Below are positions 7,431-13,855 of a DNA stretch of 13,855 nucleotides, piece after piece. The translations under genes and the position numbers were made by a program. Below the pieces are notes generated by a model. That model saw nothing but the letters and a program-made list of their open reading frames with translations, searched no databases and was not told the DNA's origin. Origin of the DNA: Methylotetracoccus sp. (GTDB lineage: Bacteria > Pseudomonadota > Gammaproteobacteria > Methylococcales > Methylococcaceae); NCBI GenBank assembly GCA_025458755.1, contig JALORT010000011.1, forward strand, positions 1 to 13,855, read 5' to 3'. Within the stretch, counting starts at the first letter, position 1, and every line of letters begins with the position of its first letter.

Positions 7431-7451
7431 ATCCCCGCGGGAAGCGGGGAT
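7431..7451. repeat. Perfect 8-bp GC-rich hairpin
   Basis: ATCCCCGC at 7431-7438 and GCGGGGAT at 7444-7451 are perfect complements with a 5-base loop. It would form a stable stem in RNA or DNA. It resembles the palindromic core of type I-E CRISPR repeats but occurs only once here. No T-run follows. Confidence 0.5.
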
Positions 7452-7668
7452 GCATCCGGGCTCTGGAGCACGCGATCGGAGAGACGTCGATTGCCATCGA
7501 ACTGAAAACATCCGGTCACACCCCTGACGCATCGCGCGGGCACATTAAGCCACTGAAGGGAGGGATTTGCAGGCTCTGTCAGTGACCGCCGGACCGGTGA
7601 GGAATGAGACGGAATCATCCTCGCAGGCACGGCCGACGTCCAGGCAGCGCGACGGGCGGAGCGCCTCA

Positions 7669-7684
7669 GGGCACTGGGCTTGCT
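7669..7684 (+). promoter_or_regulatory. Candidate sigma-54 (RpoN) -24/-12 promoter for the rightward operon
   Basis: GGGCAC at 7669-7674, five bases, then TTGCT at 7680-7684 match the sigma-54 consensus TGGCAC-N5-TTGC(A/T), with one core mismatch (G for the first T). The essential GG and GC dinucleotides and their spacing are kept. The predicted start near 7695 lies about 25 bases before ATG 7720, leaving room for the GAGG ribosome binding site at 7712-7715. This placement makes a chance match less likely. It implies activation by an enhancer-binding protein, whose gene is not in the window. Confidence 0.55.
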
Positions 7685-7719
7685 TCCATGGTTCAGCGGC
7701 AATTTTGAATCGAGGTTTT

Positions 7720-8763
7720 ATGAAAGCGTTGTTGATCTGCGGTTCCTTGAACCAGACCAAGATGATGGTTCAAATCTCGCGCCACCTTCCGCAGTTCGAC
7801 GTGTACTTTACCCCCTACTTCTGCGACGGTCCGGGGCGCATGATCCAGCGAACCGGACTTCTCGATTTCACCGTGCTCGGCGGACGGTTCCATCGCCAGA
7901 CAGTCGATTACTTGGCCCGCGAAGGAGTGGCTTGCGACTACGAGGGTTTGAACGGTCCCTACGATCTGGTGGTGACCTGCAGCGATCTGATCGTTCCCGG
8001 AAGGATCCGTGGATCGAAGCTGGTGTTGGTGCAGGAAGGCATGACGGATCCCGAGAATCTCGTGTTCCACATGGTCAGGACTCTGCGCCTGCCACGCTGG
8101 CTGGCGCAGACGTCAACCACCGGGCTGTCCGACGCGTATGACCTTTTTTGCGTCGCTTCCGAGGGCTACCGCGAGCTGTTTGTCCGTAAGGGCGCCAGGC
8201 CGGAAAAGATTCGCGTCACCGGAATTCCCAACTTCGATCATTGCGAGACGTATCGACACAACGACTTTCCGCACCGGAATTTCGTTCTGGTGGCGACCTC
8301 CGACATGCGGGAAACCTTCAAGTACGAGAACCGCCGCAGATTCATTGAAAAGGCCCGGCGGATTGCCGATGGGCGGCCGCTCATTTTCAAGTTTCATCCG
8401 AATGAGAATCCGCGTCGGGCCGCGCGCGAGGTGGAGCGGTATGCACCGGAGGCGATGCACTTTGCCGAGACGAACACGGACCACATGATTGCCAACTGCG
8501 ACGTGTTGGTGAGCCGCTATTCTTCGGTCGTCTACGTTGCAGCCGCGTTGGGTAAGGAAATCCACTGCGATCTCGCCCGCGAGGAAGTACAGCGTCTCTT
8601 ACCCTGGCAGAACGGCGGCACCTCCGCCGCGCGCATCGCCGAGCAATGTCTCACTCTATTCGAGCGCGCCCACCCGGGAAGGCGGCGCCCGGCAACGAAG
8701 ACCGCCTCGTTCGGCACGCGCTTGCGATCGCGCATCGCTGAGGCACGCAAGGCGGTACGGTGA
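7720..8763 (+). CDS. Unassigned GT-B-like protein, possible glycosyltransferase
   Basis: A 347-residue soluble protein. ATG 7720 is chosen because GAGG lies 4 bases upstream and MKALLICGSLNQTKMMVQIS reads as a first beta-strand and helix; an in-frame TTG at 7567 would add 51 residues unlike a protein domain and would lie upstream of the candidate promoter. The two-lobed pattern suggests a GT-B fold: LVLVQEGMTDPENLVFH in the N-lobe, IRVTGIPNFDH at the interlobe, then IFKFHPNEN and ANCDVLVSRYSSVVYVAAALGKEI, which resemble the C-lobe of CDP-glycerol transferases, capsule transferases and UDP-GlcNAc 2-epimerases. I see no SGG-QEE-type signature of NeuC/WecB epimerases. It is the first gene of the operon and its TGA overlaps the next GTG by 4 bases. 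A transferase for the CMP-sugar made by the operon is a reasonable inference, not a demonstrated one. Confidence 0.6.
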   Translation: MKALLICGSLNQTKMMVQISRHLPQFDVYFTPYFCDGPGRMIQRTGLLDFTVLGGRFHRQTVDYLAREGVACDYEGLNGPYDLVVTCSDLIVPGRIRGSKLVLVQEGMTDPENLVFHMVRTLRLPRWLAQTSTTGLSDAYDLFCVASEGYRELFVRKGARPEKIRVTGIPNFDHCETYRHNDFPHRNFVLVATSDMRETFKYENRRRFIEKARRIADGRPLIFKFHPNENPRRAAREVERYAPEAMHFAETNTDHMIANCDVLVSRYSSVVYVAAALGKEIHCDLAREEVQRLLPWQNGGTSAARIAEQCLTLFERAHPGRRRPATKTASFGTRLRSRIAEARKAVR

Positions 8764-9581
8764 AGGCTCCGGTGCTGATCGTCGTGCAGGCGCGCCTCGG
8801 TTCGACGCGCCTTCCCGGAAAGGTACTGCGCGACCTTGGCGGCAAACCGATGCTGCTGCGGATGCTGGAGCGGCTCTATGCAGTCAAGAGTCCGGCGACC
8901 GTGGTCGTTGCAACGACCACAGATCCGCAGGATGAGCGGATTGAGACGCTGTGCCGCGCCTCGGGAGTCGAGGTGTTTCGCGGCCATCCGACCGACCTGC
9001 TGGACCGCCACTATCAGGCGGCCGTTGCCTTTGGCGCCGAAGCTGTGGCCAAGATCCCTTCGGACTGTCCGCTGATCGACCCCGCCGCGGTCGACAACGT
9101 GCTGGCCCGTTTCGCGCAGGGTGACTGCGATTACGCCAGCAACCTGCACCCTGCGTCCTGGCCGGACGGCAACGACGTCGAGGTGATGCGCGTCACGGCG
9201 CTGCAGACGGCGTGGCGCGAAGCAAGGTTGCCGATGGAACGGGAACATACCACACCGTTCATTTGGGAGCGGCCGGAACGGTTTCGCCTGGCGAACGTCG
9301 CGTGGGGCGGTGAAGCCCCGAACGGCGACCGGGATTGTTCGATGAGTCACCGGTGGACGGTCGATTATCAGGAAGATTACGCGGCGATCCGGGCGATTTT
9401 CGAGGCACTGCATCCAAGAAATCCGTTGTTCGGTGTCGAAGACATTCTGCGGTTGTTGGCTCGGAAACCGGAGGTCGCCGCAATCAACGCCTGCCATCGA
9501 GGCGTCAACTGGTACCGCCATCACCTGCATCAACTGAGAACGGTCGACGCGCGCAGCACACGCTCAGATCGAGTCGCGTGA
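8760..9581 (+). CDS. SpsF-like cytidylyltransferase (CMP-acid-sugar synthetase type)
   Basis: A 273-residue nucleotidyltransferase starting at a GTG that overlaps the preceding TGA (GTGA). VVQARLGSTRLPGKVL (8-23) is the signature CTP-binding loop of SpsF and of KdsB/NeuA-type enzymes, with Arg12, Arg17 and Lys21 contacting the nucleotide in relatives. KIPSDCPLIDP (98-108) carries the Asp of the metal site. Later, EREHTTPFIW and the WTVDYQEDY stretch match the SpsF family. In Bacillus subtilis SpsF belongs to spore-coat legionaminic acid synthesis, and relatives accompany NeuB in many surface-glycan loci. I infer activation of the operon's 2-keto-3-deoxy acid sugar with CTP to a CMP-sugar; no other CMP-sugar synthetase is visible in the window. 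The last 25 residues are basic and of low similarity. The following 123 bases to the next gene are non-coding. Confidence 0.85.
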   Translation: MKAPVLIVVQARLGSTRLPGKVLRDLGGKPMLLRMLERLYAVKSPATVVVATTTDPQDERIETLCRASGVEVFRGHPTDLLDRHYQAAVAFGAEAVAKIPSDCPLIDPAAVDNVLARFAQGDCDYASNLHPASWPDGNDVEVMRVTALQTAWREARLPMEREHTTPFIWERPERFRLANVAWGGEAPNGDRDCSMSHRWTVDYQEDYAAIRAIFEALHPRNPLFGVEDILRLLARKPEVAAINACHRGVNWYRHHLHQLRTVDARSTRSDRVA

Positions 9582-9704
9582 GCTTCCAAGTGACGTGATC
9601 ACGGCCCTCCGAACTGACCGAACGCGGCGGCCGCCTGGCAGCCTTAGGGCGCTTCGGACGCCAACCCACCATGAATTCATCCAGCGTGACACAGGTTACA
9701 CACC
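9582..9704 (+). other. Non-coding gap inside the operon
   Basis: This is the only sizeable gap in the rightward operon. It holds two perfect 10-bp palindromes, CGTGATCACG (9594-9603) and GGCGGCCGCC (9626-9635). A short ATG frame at 9671 overlaps the aminotransferase start in another frame and looks spurious. I see no clear promoter; an internal promoter or processing site is possible. Confidence 0.4.
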
Positions 9705-11083
<1,379 letters not shown>

Positions 11084-11087
<4 letters not shown>

Positions 11088-11896
11088 ACCTCGGCGAACG
11101 GTTTTCGTTGGCCGGCAAGGTCGCCGTCGTCACCGGGGCAGGCGGACTACTCGGGCGCTACCACTGTCTCGCCTTGGCGGAAGCCGGCGCGACCGTGGTT
11201 GCGACCGACGTCGATGCAAACGGCTGCGAGGCTGTCGCCCGGGAATCGGGACGATCGTCGATGGCATTCGCGGCGGACGTCAGCGAGCCCGAGTCGGTGC
11301 GCGTCTTGACCGAGGCCGTTCTCGAACGCTGCGGGCGCATCGATGTGCTGGTCAACAACGCGGCGATCAACGACAAGTTCGAATCCCCCGCCGCCGCGTT
11401 GGAGTCATCGCGCTTCGAGAATTATCCGCTGGACTTGTGGCAGCGTTCCCTGAACGTCAACGTGACCGGCCCGTTTCTCTGCTGTCAGGCGATCGGCGCG
11501 GAAATGGCGCGGGCGGGGCGGGGCAGCATCATTAACCTGGCATCGACTTACGCCTCGGTGGCTCCCGACCAGTCGCTTTACCGGGACGCCGAAGGACGGC
11601 AGCGGTTCTACAAATCGCCGGTCTATCCGACCACCAAAGCGGCGGTGCTGGCGCTGACTCGGTTTCTGGCAGCGTACTGGGGGCCTTCCGGCGTGCGCGT
11701 CAATGCGCTGTCGCCGGGCGGCGTCGAGAATGCGCAGGACGATTTTTTCATTCACGAATACGCGCGCCGCACTCCGCTCGGACGCATGGCGGCGCCGAAC
11801 GACTTCATGGGGGCACTGACCTTTCTTGCGTCCGAAGCTTCCTCGTACGTCAACGGCGCGAATTTGGTCGTCGATGGCGGATTCACCATTTGGTAA
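11084..11896 (+). CDS. Short-chain dehydrogenase/reductase (SDR, classical type)
   Basis: A 270-residue classical SDR. VTGAGGLLG (16-24) is the cofactor-binding glycine motif, and Asp42 after the second strand favours NAD(H) over NADP(H). DVLVNNAAIND (87-97) is the NNAG-type motif. Ser154 (INLAST), Tyr181 and Lys185 (YPTTK) form the catalytic set with an upstream Asn. RVNALSPGGV and the C-terminal LVVDGGFTIW are family-typical. ATG 11084 forms an ATGA overlap with the aminotransferase stop, which fixes the start and shows close coupling. Similar SDRs are annotated as flagellin-modification protein PtmA or sugar dehydrogenases in nonulosonate loci. I infer oxidation of a sugar hydroxyl (or reduction of a keto group) in the same pathway as the neighbouring aminotransferase. 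The substrate is not readable from sequence. Confidence 0.88.
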
Positions 11897-11940
11897 CGGC
11901 CAGCATTCCGCGTGATTCAATCTAAGTGAGGAAACTTCCT

Positions 11941-12852
11941 ATGACCGGTGCAGCAGTGCAGATTGGAAATCGGGCAATTGGCGAAGGACTGCCCGTCTAC
12001 GTTATCGCCGAGGTCGGTATCAACCACAATGGCTCCGTCGAGACCGCGAAGCGGCTAATCAAGGGCGCCAAGGATGCGGGTGCCGATGCGGTCAAGTTCC
12101 AGAAACGCACCCCGGAGCTCTGCGTACCCAAGGACCAGTGGAATCATGAGCGGGATACCCCCTGGGGGCGGATTCGCTACATCGAGTATCGGCGCCACAT
12201 GGAGTTCGGTGTCGAGCAATACGCGGAGATCGATGCGTACTGCAGGGCTTTGGACATCGCATGGACGGCATCGTGTTGGGATGAACCGTCGGTGGATTTC
12301 ATCGAGCAGTTCGAACCGCCGTTCTACAAGATGGCCAGTGCTTCGCTGACCGATCATGCGCTGCTGCGCAAAGCTCGCGCGACGGGGCGGCCGTTGATGA
12401 TCTCGACCGGGATGTCGACCATGGAAGAAATCTTCGCCGCCGTGGATACGGTCGGGACGCACGACGCCTCGGGCTGTCCGAATTTGATGATCGCACACTC
12501 GACATCGACCTATCCGTGTCAGGTTGAAGAACTCAATCTCAGGATGATCCACACGTTAGAGAAATGCTACCCGGAAGTCCCGATCGGCTACTCGGGTCAT
12601 GAGACCGGGCTTGCGCCTTCGCTGGCCGCCGTGGCGATGGGAGCCACCTTCATCGAACGCCATGTGACGCTGGACCGCGCCATGTGGGGCACGGACCAAG
12701 CCGCTTCGGTGGAACTGGTGGGCTTCGAGCGTCTGGTGCGGGATGCCAGAGATATCCAGCGCTCGCTGGGTGACGGCGTCAAGCGTGTGTACGACAGCGA
12801 ACTGGCGCCGCGTCAGAAACTTCGGCGGATGCGATCGGCGGCACAGCGATGA
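11941..12852 (+). CDS. NeuB-family acid-sugar synthase lacking the C-terminal SAF domain
   Basis: A 303-residue TIM-barrel synthase that condenses phosphoenolpyruvate with a sugar (or sugar phosphate) to give a 2-keto-3-deoxy acid. VIAEVGINHNG (21-31) is the NeuB signature. KFQKRTPE (52-59), TPWG..YIEYRRHMEFG (73-90), ISTGMST (154-160), AHSTSTYP (185-192), GYSGHETG (216-223) and ERHVTLDR (239-246) follow in order. His220 and His241 are 21 residues apart, the same spacing as the metal-binding His215/His236 of meningococcal NeuB. The protein stops at VYDSELAPRQKLRR, where typical NeuB proteins of about 340-350 residues continue into the SAF (antifreeze-like) domain; that domain is absent. ATG 11941 is preferred over GTG 11926 because TGAGGA lies just upstream at suitable distance. 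Its TGA overlaps the phosphatase ATG by 4 bases. Substrate could be ManNAc, another hexosamine, mannose or a 6-phosphate. Confidence 0.92.
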   Translation: MTGAAVQIGNRAIGEGLPVYVIAEVGINHNGSVETAKRLIKGAKDAGADAVKFQKRTPELCVPKDQWNHERDTPWGRIRYIEYRRHMEFGVEQYAEIDAYCRALDIAWTASCWDEPSVDFIEQFEPPFYKMASASLTDHALLRKARATGRPLMISTGMSTMEEIFAAVDTVGTHDASGCPNLMIAHSTSTYPCQVEELNLRMIHTLEKCYPEVPIGYSGHETGLAPSLAAVAMGATFIERHVTLDRAMWGTDQAASVELVGFERLVRDARDIQRSLGDGVKRVYDSELAPRQKLRRMRSAAQR

Positions 12853-13367
12853 CACGCGAGATCGGATCCTCGGTAGCGGCGAAGGCCCGGCGGATCAAAT
12901 TTGTTCTGACCGACTGCGACGGCGTGTTGACCGATGGCGGAGTCTACTATTCGGAGCAGGGTGAGCGGCTGAAGCGCTTCAATATTCGTGACGGTATGGG
13001 CGTGGAGCGCCTGCGGGTTGTGGCCGGGATCGAAACCGGCATCGTCTCCGGGGAACTGTCGGCGTCGGTGGAAAAGCGGGCGGAGAAACTCGCCATTACC
13101 GAATGTCATCTCGGTGCCAAGGACAAGGCGGCGGTCGTCGCCTCGATACTGTCGCGGCGGGGACTGTCGGCGGAGCAGGTTGCTTACGTCGGCGACGATG
13201 TCAATGACCTGCCGGCCTTCGCCTTGGTCGGCTTGACTGCCTGCCCCCGTGATGCCGAACTGGCGGTCAAACTGGTCGCCGATGTGGTGCTTGAGCGGCC
13301 GGGCGGCTACGGCGCCTTTCGCGAGTTGGCGGAGATCGTACTGAATGCGCTGACCGAGAAGACATGA
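12849..13367 (+). CDS. KdsC-like HAD phosphatase (acid-sugar phosphate phosphatase)
   Basis: A 172-residue HAD subclass IIIA phosphatase of the KdsC type, which as a tetramer removes phosphate from 2-keto-3-deoxy acid-sugar phosphates. Motif I is TDCDGVLTDG (21-30, nucleophile Asp22 and acid/base Asp24), motif II IVSGE (Ser67), motif III the Lys in GAKDKA (89-94) and motif IV VGDDVNDLP (114-122, Asp116/Asp117). The C-terminal PGGYGAFRE (151-159) is the KdsC tail that enters the neighbouring active site. Length and motifs match Kdo-8-phosphate phosphatase and the Kdn-9-phosphate phosphatase of Bacteroides thetaiotaomicron. Coupling to the NeuB gene by an ATGA overlap suggests a phosphorylated nonulosonate as substrate, but a relocated kdsC cannot be excluded. 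Its stop overlaps the next ATG by 4 bases. Confidence 0.88.
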   Translation: MTREIGSSVAAKARRIKFVLTDCDGVLTDGGVYYSEQGERLKRFNIRDGMGVERLRVVAGIETGIVSGELSASVEKRAEKLAITECHLGAKDKAAVVASILSRRGLSAEQVAYVGDDVNDLPAFALVGLTACPRDAELAVKLVADVVLERPGGYGAFRELAEIVLNALTEKT

Positions 13368-13855
13368 GCGCACCGCCGGGGCTGCAGCGCGGATTCTACG
13401 TCATTCTTGCGGCGCAGTTTTTTTCCGCGCTGGCTGACAACGCGCTGCTGTTCGCGGCGATCGCGCTGTTGAAAACGCTGGAAGCGCCGGCCTGGCAAAC
13501 GCCGGCACTGCAACAGGGATTCGTCGTGGCGTTCATCGTGCTCGCGCCGTTCGTCGGTCCTTTCGCCGACGCTTTGCCCAAAGGGCGAGTGATGCTGATC
13601 AGCAATACCGTCAAGATGGTCGGGTGCCTGGGGATGCTGACCGGGTTGCATCCGCTGCTGGCCTATGGCTTCGTCGGTCTGGGCGCGGCGATGTATTCGC
13701 CCGCCAAGTACGGCATCCTGACCGAATGCCTGCCGCCGGAACGCCTGGTGTGGGCCAATGCATGGATGGAGGGACTCACGGTGGCGGCGATCATTCTCGG
13801 TGCGATTATCGGCGGTCTGCTGATCGGCGACGGTATTGCATATTGGGTGTCCGTC
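13364..13855 (+). CDS. lplT: LplT-like lysophospholipid transporter (MFS), 3' end outside window (partial)
   Basis: The first 164 residues of a major-facilitator protein run off the window end. AAQFFSALADNALLFAAIAL (16-35), the APFVGPFADALPKGRVM stretch, AMYSPAKYGILTE and the ANAWMEGLTVAAIILGAIIGG stretch match the start of Escherichia coli LplT in order and wording. LplT flips lysophospholipids such as lysophosphatidylethanolamine across the inner membrane for reacylation by Aas. About four or five hydrophobic segments are visible (roughly 12-36, 50-66, 78-95, 98-112 and 143-160). ATG 13364 forms an ATGA overlap with the phosphatase stop and is the natural start, so the gene is probably co-expressed with the acid-sugar operon. 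Whether it still acts in phospholipid recycling or has another cargo here cannot be told. An aas-like gene would be expected downstream. Confidence 0.85.
   Translation, partial: MSAPPGLQRGFYVILAAQFFSALADNALLFAAIALLKTLEAPAWQTPALQQGFVVAFIVLAPFVGPFADALPKGRVMLISNTVKMVGCLGMLTGLHPLLAYGFVGLGAAMYSPAKYGILTECLPPERLVWANAWMEGLTVAAIILGAIIGGLLIGDGIAYWVSV

Larger units (their letters stand above)
6826..7719. other. Long divergent intergenic region, no convincing gene
   Basis: About 0.9 kb separates the two divergent operons, although neighbouring genes overlap or nearly touch. Short open frames exist on both strands (around 6847-7155 on plus, 6904-7311 and 6705-7250 on minus), but they overlap each other and are rich in Arg, Pro and Ser as expected of shadow frames; I recognise no domain in them. 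The region is less GC-rich than its surroundings between about 7040 and 7400. It contains the DnaA-box-like sequences, two inverted repeats and the sigma-54 promoter match listed separately. I read it as a regulatory region. Confidence 0.7.

Noticed and set aside
7431..7451. CRISPR array
   Set aside because: The hairpin looks like a type I-E repeat core, but there is only one copy, with no regularly spaced second repeat and no cas genes.
6826..7719. Chromosomal origin of replication
   Set aside because: DnaA-box matches are present, but there is no neighbouring dnaA, dnaN, rnpA, mnmG or par gene and no obvious AT-rich unwinding block.
7720..8763. NeuC-type hydrolysing UDP-GlcNAc 2-epimerase
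   Set aside because: It would complete a standard sialic acid pathway and the fold may be related, but the SGG-QEE-type and other epimerase active-site signatures are not visible.
8532..9533. 333-residue minus-strand ORF
   Set aside because: It is antisense to the SpsF-like gene, which has clear signature motifs; the minus-strand product is Arg/His-rich and unrecognisable.

Overview
The window is GC-rich, densely coded bacterial DNA and reads as part of a cell-surface glycan island. It most likely comes from a Gram-negative proteobacterium. The evidence is a WaaL/Wzy-type membrane polymerase or ligase, a GT26 (WecG/TagA/CpsF) glycosyltransferase, an LplT-type lysophospholipid transporter (mostly known from beta- and gammaproteobacteria), and a good candidate sigma-54 promoter. 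I cannot name a genus from the sequence.

Layout. (1) Positions 1-726 (+) hold the 3' part of a family-2-like glycosyltransferase that starts before the window. (2) Positions 758-6825 (-) form one tightly packed operon. In transcription order it encodes an O-antigen ligase/polymerase-like membrane protein, a GT4-GT2 fusion glycosyltransferase, a GT2 glycosyltransferase, a GT26 glycosyltransferase and a second, paralogous GT2. It converges on the gene at 1-726 with only about 30 bases between the stop codons. (3) Positions 6826-7719 are an unusually long divergent intergenic region of about 0.9 kb. I see no convincing gene in it, but it holds a group of DnaA-box-like sequences, two strong inverted repeats and a -24/-12 (sigma-54) promoter match well placed for the rightward operon. 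(4) Positions 7720-13855 (+) form the rightward operon: an unassigned GT-B-like protein, an SpsF-like cytidylyltransferase, a class III (glutamate-1-semialdehyde-type) aminotransferase, an SDR dehydrogenase, a NeuB-family synthase, a KdsC-like HAD phosphatase, and an LplT-like transporter cut by the window end. Four junctions in it are 4-base stop/start overlaps.

How the genes may work together. The leftward operon looks like assembly machinery for a lipid-linked oligosaccharide: GT26 typically adds the second sugar, the GT2/GT4 domains extend it, and the WaaL/Wzy protein polymerises or ligates it. The rightward operon looks like synthesis of a CMP-activated 2-keto-3-deoxy acid sugar (nonulosonate or relative). 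NeuB condenses phosphoenolpyruvate with a sugar, possibly a sugar phosphate; the KdsC-like phosphatase dephosphorylates the product; the SDR and aminotransferase may swap a hydroxyl for an amine; the SpsF-like enzyme activates with CTP; and the GT-B-like protein may be the transferase. Pairing a SAF-less NeuB with a KdsC-like phosphatase, a class III aminotransferase and an SDR, with no visible NeuC or dedicated UDP-sugar precursor enzymes, is the most interesting part of the window. The product is inferred, not shown.
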